A stretch of 64,000 nucleotides of DNA from Haliscomenobacter sp. Lineage in GTDB: Bacteria; Bacteroidota; Bacteroidia; Chitinophagales; Saprospiraceae. The stretch lies in assembly GCA_016713275.1 (NCBI GenBank), contig JADJPL010000005.1, forward strand, positions 1-64,000. The letters run 5' to 3'. The position numbers and the translations under genes are program-made. The notes below the pieces were generated by a model. It was not told where the DNA came from. It saw only the letters and a program-made list of their open reading frames with translations, and searched no databases. Positions 19,701-28,766 of this stretch are shown here, one piece after another. Within the stretch, counting starts at the first letter, position 1. Each line of letters opens with the position of its first letter.

Positions 19701-20669
19701 ATTGCAGGCAGCTACACCTACGATGGAGGCCCGCTTCAAACCATGACCAGTACCAGCGTCATCAACTTTGTGCCGCCTGCCATGAATTACATCAAGTTTT
19801 GGGTGAGCGCCGGGTTCTTGTACGGCAGCAATATCGTATTGACCGTCAATTACTGCGACGGAACGTTCTGCTCCGACACCCTCAAATGGAAAGGGATCAT
19901 CCACGATGTGAGCCTGGAAACCCTCACCCCCAATGTACCCGCCAAGCTATGGGCAGTTCAGTTAAACGCGGATATGAATTCCAAACAGTCCAGTAATATT
20001 GCCGCTATAGCGGTAAGTATTGCGGATTATAACCCGGATGCCGAAAAAGGACCGTTCATTTTCGCGGCCAGCGCGGGTAGGGTAGAAGGGGAAACGCTTC
20101 GCCCCGAACAATCCGGCTTGAAAAACTCCTGGATGGGGCCGTATTTCGTTTATGCGACAACGCTCGACGAAACAGATTACCCGGACCGGTTTGTTCCGGA
20201 GAAGCGGATTGCCGTGGTTATTGGAGACAATAGCGAACTGAAATCGCCTCCACCGCTGCTGATCACCTATTTCAACCGGGAAGGAGAAGTACTGGTTACC
20301 AACAAGATCAGCGAGTACCTGGCTGGGGAGGTGATCACCTCTGTCGAAGAAGCCGCGTCGAAGACGCCCGAATTTTTGCAGGTAACCTTATATCCCAACC
20401 CCGCCTCCGATTATTCCACGCTGACGTATGCCCTGAGCAAGAGCCGGAATTTGCGGATCGACCTCCTGGACGTGCAAGGCCGCTGGATCGAAACGATCGA
20501 TCAGGGAACAGTTTCCTCGGGCTATCACCAGCTCAGGATTGATACCCACACCCTGTCTTCCGGCATTTATTTCGTGCGCCTGCAAAGCGACGCGGGCGTG
20601 CAAACGGTCCGGATGAGTGTGGTGAAAAATAAAGATACGACGTTACGACGTTACGAGGTAGCGAGGTGA
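16758..20669 (+). CDS. Large T9SS-secreted surface protein with DUF11-type repeats
   Basis: 1303 residues, a single uninterrupted frame. An N-terminal signal peptide (LAILFSFLAFFLLYSNLQG) is followed by about five DUF11-like beta-sandwich repeats (for example VVITDQIPASL, VVTDVLPAGAV, VQDAVPAGL, ITDALNANL), rich in Thr, Asn and Gly. A Cys-rich stretch (CCETTTIQVHPQKCC) starts near residue 828. From about residue 1213 comes a type A T9SS sorting domain (LYPNPASDYSTLTYAL ... LSSGIYFVRLQS). The protein is therefore exported through the type IX system and probably attached at the cell surface, as adhesin or structural protein. Oddly, the C-terminus runs about ten residues past the domain into DTTLRRYEVAR, encoded by an 8-bp repeat array that also supplies the end of the gene. 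Confidence 0.92.
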   Translation: MKNKGQTLAILFSFLAFFLLYSNLQGQVGPTVTNTVTANGFSLKKQVSNSSVPSGVVFTYTIFYTIPAGASNVVITDQIPASLVIDNVVPGSGCGTPTVTPSGNTITYSFASVSAGCSGTFQINVHFPAGTTCPGTVARNQVCLEAKDQPKICTDFISTTATAANPFAVSKGVMGLSWNPQNNGCQYIMTAGDTVMYNLIVYKTSPYQGNDDGQINLNNAVVTDVLPAGAVLVSSTCGAMQSGNTITWNVGNLNAATPWVYQTCQIKVYYPAASFPVGTQIQNMATLSGVNVCNQQFSTPSNTTCIEVAAPNPVGTLGKSVYLPNKMPGCQGVYYVTVCNTGNVPLTYNVQDAVPAGLTVNSISFFSNAPVTATATYTSSATFVFASSSTGSVNWAVPGGNTLASVLIAQTGLPQGSCLTIQLNFTINSSVAGNTTITNCANLTSTQIPNQQKCVTFVTANPAPDLCLYKEVCNPQTGYLPGSTVRYRLRVQNIGSLSASGFSITDALNANLIYAGNQIAYSSTSYNPPCGGSGTTPWAISTPTVASGNVVTWNGLSIAPECQDFYYANCGVYGTQGVTFYFIEFDVTVAPDAASGIVPNTFTAQGGNLTASETSNTVNIVINVTHGTELTKELSLDNTTWMPSATVAAGGLLYYRLNMKNTGTGPIYDVRKVDLLAMNDGANDWRVMNRAAARGSQFGVSNPMGYSYAFVSTPTGTGTAATMAGNNLSLINSLGVNIGTTADTWPYAGSGNNVGIGFGAPYALISSGIIRSAFKVTVSPSAQANSKVCNDFASGGSGKYIINGNVTFTPLTPAASNVVCATVTQPMNCCETTTIQVHPQKCCFRLITECPVKLIQVFTIGGTISSASWSCPASLGSYVGLSNATFAPASCNPTMDLCFNALPTNTTGSITVNLVITFDNGQVCEKQVKLENCKPLVPSDCCGDWKLTFKNSHFKKTGIFEYSNPSTQSICSVTIQAAPGLIAGSYTYDGGPLQTMTSTSVINFVPPAMNYIKFWVSAGFLYGSNIVLTVNYCDGTFCSDTLKWKGIIHDVSLETLTPNVPAKLWAVQLNADMNSKQSSNIAAIAVSIADYNPDAEKGPFIFAASAGRVEGETLRPEQSGLKNSWMGPYFVYATTLDETDYPDRFVPEKRIAVVIGDNSELKSPPPLLITYFNREGEVLVTNKISEYLAGEVITSVEEAASKTPEFLQVTLYPNPASDYSTLTYALSKSRNLRIDLLDVQGRWIETIDQGTVSSGYHQLRIDTHTLSSGIYFVRLQSDAGVQTVRMSVVKNKDTTLRRYEVAR
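20636..20667 (+). repeat. Octamer tandem array, TACGACGT family (4 units)
   Basis: Four 8-bp units (TACGACGT, TACGACGT, TACGAGGT, AGCGAGGT) translated as the last residues of the T9SS protein; the stop TGA follows at 20667-20669. A second array of the family lies at 35907-35938. Confidence 0.85.
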
Positions 20670-20680
20670 GTTGCTGGTAG

Positions 20681-20734
20681 AGACGCAAGGCTTTGCGTCT
20701 GAATTTGCACATAGAGACGCAAGGTTTTGCGTCT
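20681..20734. repeat. Two REP-like palindromes
   Basis: AGACGCAA and TTGCGTCT pair around a 4-nt loop at 20681-20700 and again at 20715-20734. The copies differ only in the loop and are spaced 34 bp. Short palindromes of this form are common as dispersed repeats in several phyla. Confidence 0.85.
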
Positions 20735-20743
20735 GGCTTACGA

Positions 20744-20780
20744 AGAGGGGGCGCTGCATGCAGGGTAGCGCCTCCTCTTT
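20744..20780. terminator. Bidirectional terminator between convergent genes
   Basis: A 12-bp stem with one mismatch (20744-20755 with 20767-20778) lies between the T9SS gene and the convergent acyltransferase gene. The + side is followed by a short T run. Confidence 0.65.
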
Positions 20781-20788
20781 CCAACTAG

Positions 20789-22151
20789 CTACAATTTCCA
20801 AAACACCTTCTTATTCGCCAGATACCCGCTGATGCCCGCTGAAAGCAGGGTGATGCATACCGCCCGGACCACTTGCAAAGCGGTGCTGCCGGAAAAAAGC
20901 GCATCGAGAGCAGTTAGGGCAAATAGCGGCACGATCAGAAAGCCAGCGATCAGGTAGGCCATCAGGGCGTTTTGGCCTACAAGGGCTATCGGCGTCCAGA
21001 TCTTTTTAAGGGCGTTTCTGCCCATTTCCTCGAAAGCGCAAACCCACAAGGCAGCCAATCCGGAGGTGAGGATAAAGTAGCTAATGGTTGCATGGTCCTT
21101 TTTGATTCCGCCCTGGAAGGGCTCCATCAGATAGCCTGCGGTAAGGCAAAGGGCGCCAAACAGAAAAATGCGCCCGCACCGATCCAGGGGTTTATCGCGC
21201 CGGAGCAGGAGCACAAGGCTGGCAGCAGTTATCCCCAGGGTGAGCAAAAAGCCGGCGCTCACCTCCCGCGCATACAGGCTCCAAAGGGCGATCAACGTGG
21301 CGGCCAGACCGGTTATAGCGTACAAACCTTTTGGCTTTTGTTCGGGAGTTTCGCTTGCCTGAGCGATCCAGTCGCCGACCAAGGTTCCGGGTAGAAAAAT
21401 AAGAAGGTATTTCAGCAAAAAAGGACTGACGAGGTTCCAGGGGTCGTGCAGGCGCCAAATCGCGCTCACCCAGGAATGAGGGTCCAGATCCCCCAAATAA
21501 AAAGCCATAACCGTCAGGGCAATGCCAGTCCGGAGAAGGGGATTGCGCCGGGTGAGCATCCAGATGGCTCCTCCAACCAGGTAAACATTGGCCAGTACCC
21601 GGATGATGGAATCGTTAAACCCAGGGTCAAATTTTTTAAAGCCAAACAGAAGCCAGGCGGCCAGTGCGGCGAGCAATCCCCAGCCTGCGACCCGAAATCC
21701 GGTTTTTGTCCTTGAGGTCAGCCCAGGATAGGATACAAAGGCCAAAAACAGCCCCAGGTACCCCAATAGGCCAATATAGTTGGCCCATTGGCCCGTATGC
21801 GGAATGCGGAGCGGCGCCAGGTTGAACGAGAGGACCGCAAAAAGTAGCAGCAGCAAAAACCGCTTTCCCATGTGGAGCAGGGTAGGCCAGGCGCCCTCCC
21901 GCTGCATCCTTCCCGGCAAAGCAAAAGGAACCGCAGCCCCCATGGCAAACAAAAAAAAACGGAAAGACCAGGTCTACCCAGGTGATCCCCGCGACCTCGG
22001 GTTTGAACAGATGCTCCGGAGGAGGTACCTGCGCGTGGTACATCCAGCCGGGCAACGCGCCCCCATAGGGAATAACCCCAGAAAAAATCATCATCACAAT
22101 GGCCGCGCCGCGCAGGGCATCGATAGAAAAAGACCGGGAGGAAGCAGACAT
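20789..22151 (-). CDS. HGSNAT/NagX-like membrane acetyltransferase (DUF5009), one frameshift
   Basis: Polytopic membrane protein of COG4299, related to heparan-alpha-glucosaminide N-acetyltransferase. It begins MSASSRSFSIDALRGAAIVMM, the characteristic N-terminal helix with the Arg-Gly after Asp, followed by roughly ten membrane segments. A run of nine A at 21951-21959 is one base too long; with eight, the frame gives DLVFPFFLFAMGAAVPFAL. About 454 residues. The family is thought to transfer acetyl groups to amino sugars across the membrane. Neighbouring GH30 and GH20-like genes support a glycan role, but the substrate is inferred. Confidence 0.82.
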
Positions 22152-22252
22152 GGTTTCAGGATTTGGGCTAATATACGGCAACGCTGCGTTTATGTCATTG
22201 GCGTTCCTTATATTTACAGGTAGTATTTCACTGAATAAAACCCAAGCAAACA

Positions 22253-23458
22253 ATGAAACATACGCACATCCCAACCGGTTGCGCCCTGGCTTTCGCAGCC
22301 CTTTTTATTGCGCCCAATGGCTTGCTGTTCGCTCAAACGCGTTCCCTGCCCGGCGTACAGGTTTATACCACCGCCGATACCGCCAATTACCGGCTCACCA
22401 AGACGGCCACGCTTGCCTTCGCGCCGTTTGATCAGCCTCTGGAGACCCAGCCTTCCGTTTTTGTCGACCCGGCGCAAACCTTCCAGACCTTTATTGGGGT
22501 TGGCGGAGCGTTTACCGATGCCGCTGCCGAAACCTTTGCCAAGCTGCCGGCAGCCAAGCAACAGGAGTTGTTGAAAGCGTATTTCGACCCCAAAGAGGGG
22601 ATCGGTTACGCGTTTGGCCGCGCCAACATCAATAGCTGCGACTTTTCCAGCGACATGTACACCTATGTCAAAGAAGGCGACCGCTCCCTGAGCTCGTTCG
22701 ATATCGCCCACGACCGGGCGTACAAAATCCCGCTGATCAAAAAAGCCATGCAAACGGCTGGCGCAGGTTTCCGGCTGTTTGTAAGCCCCTGGAGTCCGCC
22801 CGCCTGGATGAAAGACAACAACAACATGTTGCAGGGCGGCAAGCTGAAACCGGAATTTTATGATTCCTGGGCCAACTACTTCGTCAAGTTTATCCAGGCC
22901 TACGAAAAGAGCGGCGTGCCGGTATGGGGGCTCTCCGTGCAGAACGAGCCCATGGCCAAGCAGACCTGGGAATCCTGCATTTATACCGATCAGGAAGAAA
23001 CGGACTTTATCAAAAACCACCTGGGGCCGGTGTTGAAGAAAAACGGCTTGGCAGACAAAAAACTCATTGCCTGGGACCACAACCGCGATCTGCTCTACCA
23101 CAGGGCTTCCACGATACTCAGCGACCCTAAGGCCGCGAAATACGTTTGGGGCATCGGATTTCACTGGTACGAGGTCTGGAACGGCGGACGCCAGTACGAA
23201 AACGTGAAGCGGGTAGGGGAGTCCTTCCCCGAAAAACACCTGCTGCTCACCGAAGCCTGCAACTACCCCTTTAGCTGGGAAACCTTTGACCAATGGCAAT
23301 GGGGAGAACATTACGGAGAAAACATGATTCACGACTTCAACAACGGCGCTGTCGCCTGGACTGATTGGAACATCCTCCTCGATGAACAAGGCGGCCCCAA
23401 CCACGTCGGCAATTTCTGCTTCGCTCCGGTCCATGCCAAAACGGGCGAAGGAGTGTAA
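22253..23458 (+). CDS. GH30 glycosidase, 3'-truncated
   Basis: Secreted glycoside hydrolase family 30 (glucosylceramidase/beta-1,6-glucanase group). A signal peptide (about residues 1-27, cleaved near LLFAQ) precedes a TIM barrel with the acid/base in GLSVQNEPMAKQTWESC and the nucleophile in LLLTEACNYPFS. The protein stops at residue 401, just after NHVGNFCFAPVHAKTGE. Family members continue for roughly 80-100 residues to finish the barrel and its beta-sandwich, so the 3' end is missing. What follows immediately is an unrelated ATPase gene lacking its usual 5' end. Probably inactive or unstable as it stands. Divergent from the acetyltransferase gene across 101 bp. Confidence 0.88.
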   Translation: MKHTHIPTGCALAFAALFIAPNGLLFAQTRSLPGVQVYTTADTANYRLTKTATLAFAPFDQPLETQPSVFVDPAQTFQTFIGVGGAFTDAAAETFAKLPAAKQQELLKAYFDPKEGIGYAFGRANINSCDFSSDMYTYVKEGDRSLSSFDIAHDRAYKIPLIKKAMQTAGAGFRLFVSPWSPPAWMKDNNNMLQGGKLKPEFYDSWANYFVKFIQAYEKSGVPVWGLSVQNEPMAKQTWESCIYTDQEETDFIKNHLGPVLKKNGLADKKLIAWDHNRDLLYHRASTILSDPKAAKYVWGIGFHWYEVWNGGRQYENVKRVGESFPEKHLLLTEACNYPFSWETFDQWQWGEHYGENMIHDFNNGAVAWTDWNILLDEQGGPNHVGNFCFAPVHAKTGEGV

Positions 23459-24985
23459 GCCGGAAGACCATTACATGGTCGATCCGTTTCGCACGTTTTA
23501 CGACGACATCGTGCGCTTGATCGAAGCCAAACAGTACTTTGTGTTGCATGCACCTCGACAAACGGGGAAGACCACCTTTCTCCACTCCCTGGCCCACCGG
23601 CTCAACCGGGAGGAAACTACGTGGCCACCGTTTGCTCTATGGAATCGGCGGGGTATCCCAGTATTACGGTAGAAGATGCCAATGCAGGATTTATTCGATC
23701 TTTGCACCAAACGGCCGAGCTTTTTCTCACGCCGGAGGTGATGCCGCCCGCCCCGGAGGCCTACCAAGCAAGCCCGTACTTGTTCAAACAATACCTCACC
23801 GACTGGTGCAAAAAGTTGAACAAACCCCTGGTGCTGCTCCTGGACGAAGTGGACGCCCTCTACGACGACGTGCTCATCTCCACCCTGCGGCAGCTGCGCG
23901 ACGGTTTCCAGACGCGCCCCCGCAATTTCCCGCAATCCATCGCGCTGGTGGGCTTGCGCGACATTCGCGAGTACCGCATGCGCGCCCGGGCAGATAACCC
24001 CTCCATAGGCGCTGGCTCGCCGTTCAACATTAAGGCCGAATCCTTTTTTCTGCCTGTGTTTTCGCCGGCCGAAGTGCGCAGTCTGCTCGATCAGCACACT
24101 CAAGATACGGGGCAGGTGTTCTCGCCCGCTGTCTTTGAAAAACTCTATGCCTACTCCGGCGGCCAGCCCTGGCTCACCAATGCCCTGGCCCACGAGATCG
24201 TGGTCAGGCTCCTGAAGAACGACTACACGCTGGAAATCACGCCTGACCTGGTGGAAACGGCCAAAGAGCGGCTCATTGAGCAGCGTCAGACCCATCTGGA
24301 CAGCCTGGCTGACAAGGTTCGGGAAGAGCGGGTGCGTCAGGTACTGATGGGCATCATCACAGGCGAAGCGCCAGCGTTCGACGGCTGGGATGATTCGGTC
24401 AGATATTGCCGCGACCTGGGCATTATTTCTTCCGGCAACCCCATCCAGTTCGCCAACCCGATTTACCGGGAAATCATCACCAGAATCCTCAACAGCGGCT
24501 TTGCCGACAATATCAACCAGGACGTCGCCCAAACCTCCTGGTACCTGCGCCCCAGCGGCGCCCTGGATATGGACAAGCTCCTCGAAGCCTTTGTTGATTT
24601 TTATCGTTGGAATTCGGAATCCTGGCTGGAACGTTACCAATACAAGGAAGCGGGCCACCAGTTGCTGCTCATGGCTTTCCTGCAGCGCATCCTCAACGGA
24701 GGCGGGCGTATCGAACGGGAAATGGCCATTGGAAACGGCCGCACCGATATCGCGGTGTTTTGGAAAGATCAGATCATACCGATTGAATTGAAAATGAACC
24801 ACAACGCCCGCTCCGAACCCGACGGATTGCGCCAACTCACCCGCTATATGGACAAGCTGGGCCAGCAGCGCGGCTACCTGGTTTTGTTTGAGAAAAAACC
24901 GTCGGAAGAGCTGCCCTGGGAGGTGCGCATCCGGCGCGAAGTGCACGACGTAGACGGCAAAGAGGTCATTTTGCTCGGCATGTAG
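23433..24985 (+). CDS. AAA-type ATPase with C-terminal PD-(D/E)XK-like domain, one frameshift, 5'-truncated
   Basis: Family of P-loop ATPases (about 520 residues) with a DUF1703-like nuclease domain, found in multicopy in Bacteroidota. Walker A is in APRQTGKTTFLHSL, Walker B in LVLLLDEVDAL, and the nuclease-like motif is GRTDIAVFW followed by IPIELK. A G missing near 23611-23613 splits the N-terminal part; restored, it reads GNYVATVCSMESAGYPS. Recognisable similarity starts abruptly at CKPEDHYMVDPF; the usual segment before it is absent and the available ATG (23433) lies inside the GH30 coding sequence. So the gene has probably lost its own start and promoter. The biological role of the family is not established. 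Confidence 0.8.
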
Positions 24986-24987
24986 CC

Positions 24988-25161
24988 CGGATTTTCAATC
25001 CGGGAATGTTCTCCGGAATTGCATTCCGGGGCCAGGGCTGGAGCAGGCGGAAAAAATCCGCACTGTTGGCGGCAGCCCCCTGTTGGCCGCAGTCCCCTGT
25101 TCGCGGTAGTCCCCTTGTTGGCGGTAGTCTTTAGACTGCCGCTTCGGTCAATCTTCAGATT
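24988..25161. repeat. Hairpin cluster with four 17-bp tandem repeats
   Basis: Several short palindromes in a row: CCCGGATT/AATCCGGG, CCGGAAT/ATTCCGG, GCGGA/TCCGC, then four copies of a 17-bp unit beginning TGTT(G/C)GCGG (25064, 25081, 25098, 25116), an AGTCT/AGACT hairpin at about 25121-25142 and CAATCT/AGATTG at 25148-25161. No coding potential. It separates the ATPase gene from an Rpn remnant and may be a structured RNA, a recombination trace or a repeat element. Confidence 0.75.
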
Positions 25162-25220
25162 GGGCGAGGGGTTTTCGTAAGAATGCCCGGCAAAGAGCCC
25201 TCTTCGGCGTGAGCAGGCCA

Positions 25221-25626
25221 TTCCAGATTTACCCGGAGTACTACATCATAAAAGTGAACCGCTTCAACGATGTGGCCAAGGGAATGGATTTATTACCTAA
25301 AAAACAACCGCCTGCCGGAACGCTTCACCGCTCCGGGGTTGGAGAAGGCGGAAATAATCCTTAATTACCACAATATGGACCCAGAAGCAAGGGCATTGTA
25401 CGAGGCCCACCAAAAGGAAATGGCGGTCTCTTTCGGCGTATTGGAAACCGCCAAATTGGAAGGAAAATTGGAAGGTAAAGCCGAAGGGCGTCAGGAAGGA
25501 TTAGAAATAGGTCTGGAAAGAAAAACTACCGAGGTGGTGGTCAATGCCCATAAGCGCTTATGCCCCGTTTATTGCTCCCTGCGCACTAGGGTAGGGGATT
25601 TGCCAGGTTTGCCAGGACGGATTTAA
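25221..25626 (+). pseudogene. Rpn-type nuclease (PD-(D/E)XK transposase family) remnant
   Basis: The C-terminal half of an Rpn-family recombination-promoting nuclease: IYPEYYIIKVNRFNDVAKG, then in another frame REWIYYLKNNRLPERF and EARALYEAHQKEMA, ending in the typical Lys/Glu/Gly-rich tail (KLEGKLEGKAEGRQEG). The catalytic N-terminal half is absent and a second shift near the 3' end moves AYAPFIAPCALG into a third frame. A few residues also seem to be missing between VAK and REWIYYLK. This is more damage than homopolymer error alone explains, so I call it a decayed gene. Confidence 0.7.
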
Positions 25627-26185
25627 CCCCTTCACTCCATGGCAGGCCATTCAACCACTGGTGTCGCGAGTGGCAAAATTTCCGAGGCAATAAAAACAGT
25701 TTCCGTTAACGGAAGGTGTGGGGATTTTAAACAAGGAGAATCTAAAATCGAAAAACACTACTTAACATAATATAAATTATGGGAATTTTTAAACACCACG
25801 ATTGTCTATACCAACACCTCATTTAGCGATCCTGCTTTGGCGAAGGAACCAGGAAGCTGCCGCAGGAAAAAAATCATGGGATGTCTGCGGGCGATGTGTG
25901 CATCCCATCTCAAGCGATCTGCGAGAGCTATTGCATGCACCTCTCCAGGATCCACCTTTGGCGCCCTCTATAGCACGGAAACCAACAGGATGCATCCTTT
26001 TCACAGCGCGTCTGCCCCTTAGCCCCTTCTTTTTCGATGGGGTTATATAATTTAATTACATCTACTTAACATAACTATTTATGTTAATAAAATTATTGCT
26101 TTAATACGCTTCGTATGCCCAATTTTTTTGTATTTTGAATCGTCTTGGCCTATTAACCAATACACACGCATCAACGAGTCTTTAC
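25627..26185. other. 559-bp gene-free spacer with direct repeats
   Basis: No gene recognised; short open frames here lack conserved features. The sequence turns AT-rich at both ends. CTACTTAACATAA occurs at 25758-25770 and 26062-26074, framing about 300 bp, and the right copy forms a palindrome (listed separately). The spacer could be a small non-autonomous element or promoter DNA of the GH20-like gene. Confidence 0.5.
26066..26087. promoter_or_regulatory. Operator-like palindrome upstream of the GH20-like gene
   Basis: Exact 9-bp half-sites TTAACATAA and TTATGTTAA with a 4-nt spacer, about 100 bp before the GH20-like ATG. The left half-site also occurs alone at 25762-25770. Suggests a dimeric regulator; none is encoded nearby. 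Confidence 0.45.
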
Positions 26186-28766
26186 ATGAAAACCCATTCC
26201 AACCGGGCTGCTTCTACCCTATTCCTGGCACTGTCGCTGATTTGGTTCAGTTTAAGCCGGTGCGCGCACCCAGAAACCAAAGAAGACAGCTGGAGCGCTG
26301 ATTTACACCCCAAAGAGGGCTTTTTGCGTCCTGGCACGGCCTAAGAGTCGTAAGAGGAAGTACCTTCCGCTTTGCCACAACACAAAACGGCCGGGTATTT
26401 TACGATTTTAGCTGGATTTATCAACCCAAATCCCAAAAGGAGGGGGTGGAAACGTTGCGCATTGGAGGGCCAAACAGCTTTGTCGACGGTACGTACGTCA
26501 TGAAGCGCTCGGAGGGTGCGCTTGAGTTCGCGCTTACGGGAACTTGGAAGCGAGCAGATTCTACGCTCCTTTTGTTTCAGGCAGGAAAAATCTGGCTTCC
26601 AGCTTTTGCCAGCGGAACGCTTTCGTACGAGCGGCTTCAAAAAACGATCGTTGAGCTCGATTCGGAAGGTTTTTTGCCTGAGGCACTGGATACGGATTCC
26701 CTGAGTTTCCTGGAGCTGAAAGGCGGTTTGGGTTCTCTTCGGATCGAGTTTCCTGACCGGGATGGCCAAATCCGATTCGCCAACTTGAAAGGTATGTCTG
26801 CCAATCCTTGGGTTGCCGGCCCGCCTGTTCTGGAGGTTTCGCTCTCCAGCGAACGGTATGCACCGGGGGACGCCTTTGAGAAGAAGGTCCGCATGATCTT
26901 TCGCCCCGCAACGGAATCGCCCTTAAAGGGAAAAAACACCGCAATATATGCCTCCATTCCAGAAAAAGCGGCTTGGAAAACAGTATTTGAAGGCTTCCCG
27001 CTGTTGCCTAAACCAAAGACGTCCAACCTGGAGGCTTCTGCGACCGCCGTTCTTTTGCCCGATAAGGCAAAACCACTTTCCGGCTTTGATTCGCTTTTCG
27101 GGGCTGCCCTGCAGCGGATCTGGGATGTTCCCGTTCAGGCTTATTCTAACCTAAAGGCAACGGTTTCTCCTTCGACAGGATTACCTGCAGAAGGCTTTAG
27201 GCTGGATATTGCCCCTGCATCCATTCAGGTGAACGCATCGGATAGCACAGGACTTCGTCATGCCGCTGCAGCCCTGGCTTTTTTGGTTCGATCCTCCGGT
27301 GAACGCCTGATGCTTCCGAAGGGTATGGTTACCGATTATCCTTCCGGCCCCTGGAGGGGCATTCACATGTTTGTTGGGCCGAAAGCCCTTCCCTTCCATA
27401 AGGCGATGTACGAAAAGATCCTTTTCCCTTGCGGATGAATAAAGTAGTCCTGCAATGCGAGCAAACCGACTGGAGTTCTCTGCCCAAGATCCGAAACCCG
27501 ATCACCATGCCCCTGGAAGATCTTCGGAAAGAAGCCGAATTCCTTCGCGCAAACCAGGTGGAGCTGATTCCCCTGATCCAAAGTTTTGGCCACATGGAGT
27601 GGTTTTTTGAGAATGGGCAAAACCTGGATCTCGCAACCAATCCGGAAATCCCCTACACCATTCATGTAGAGAAAGCACGCACCCGCCAGGCATTGAAAGT
27701 CCTTTGGGATGAGGCCGTGAGCGTTACCGGCGCGCGTACGCTCCATTTCGGGCTGGATGAAGTGGATATGATCGGATGGCCTAAGCGTGACCCTGAGGAA
27801 ATTACCCGCCTGTGGGAATGGCACCTGCCTTTTCTATCGTCCATTGCGAAAGAACACCAGGCAGCTATGATGCTGTGGGGAGATATGATCCTGGGGCCCG
27901 GGGAATCCATTGATTTCAGTAATGCCGAAACGAGGGTTCACGCAGAACGCCGCAGGGCGGTCCTGCCCAAAGGGGCCTACATTGCCGACTGGCACTATAA
28001 AGCGGATCCCGATCCGGCTAATTATGCGCCCAGCCTGGATGTCCTGACGCGTTCCGGGTTTCAACCGGTGGCTTCTACCTGGTTCTTTCCCAACAACATA
28101 CGCGGATTTAATCTAGCCGCTATCGATAGAAATATGGGCGCCCTGCAGACCACCTGGGCCGATTTCGAGAGCTCGGAAGCAAATATGCTCAAATACCTTT
28201 CCCAGTTTGGGGCGTATATCCTTTCTCTGGATTATGCATGGTCCGGGAGAAAGGAGTTACCCGAGGCATTGCCTTATGATCCGATTGCCCTTTGGGCCCG
28301 TATGTTCTATCACATTCCTCAGCCAATCCGCGCCAAAGAAGGATTGCTTTTGGGCGCTCCAGAAGATCCGGAAGTTCGCTGCGGGCCATGGGTTTTCAAG
28401 CAATGGCGCTCCGATTCGCCTAAACCAGTGAAGGAAGAAGAAATACGTTTGAAATCTCCGGCATTGGCCAGCGGAATAGCGCTTTTGCTGGGTTGTTCGG
28501 CCTACGGAGAAGAAAACGAGCCGCTTGCAGAAGTCGAATTGGTCTTTACGGATGGAAGCAGACAGTCGCAGCAGATCCGGTATGGCGTTCATGCCCGTGC
28601 GGAATCCGACCCAAGACCAATACTAAGCGGCCATAGCGAACGCAGAGGCCAATCGGGGGTCTATTTTTCAATTGAACAACCCAGCAGGGAAATTAAACAG
28701 CTCGTGCTACGCCATACGCATCCGCTAAATCCAGTCAAAATCCAAGGATTGACGCTTATTCGCTGA
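26186..28766 (+). CDS. GH20-like glycosidase (beta-N-acetylhexosaminidase type), two frameshifts
   Basis: Exported glycosidase of about 860 residues. The N-terminus from ATG 26186 is a hydrophobic signal with a Cys at the end (WFSLSRC), possibly a lipoprotein signal. A long N-terminal region is followed by a GH20b-like alpha/beta domain (FRLDIAPASIQVNASDSTGLRHA) and a TIM-barrel part with HFGLDEVDMIGW, where Asp-Glu matches the GH20 catalytic pair, and QSFGHMEWFF. The C-terminal 120 residues look like a beta-sandwich. Two single-base losses break it: near 26336 and in the C run at 27425-27427; restoring the second yields FPLRMNKVVLQ. The sequence is divergent from classic hexosaminidases, so the substrate is uncertain. 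Overlaps the convergent radical SAM gene by 11 bp. Confidence 0.72.

Noticed and set aside
20681..20734. Riboswitch or tRNA-like structure
   Set aside because: Two simple 8-bp palindromes without further conserved elements; better explained as REP-like repeats.
22214..24946. Long open frames antisense to the GH30 and ATPase genes
   Set aside because: They show no family motifs and arise from the codon bias of well-supported + strand genes.
22253..24985. A natural GH30-ATPase fusion protein
   Set aside because: The two parts are in different frames and both lack expected sequence at the junction, so a joined product is not encoded.
25221..25626. Active transposon, because Rpn proteins are labelled putative transposases
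   Set aside because: Only the C-terminal half remains, it is frameshifted, and no terminal inverted repeats or target duplications are visible.
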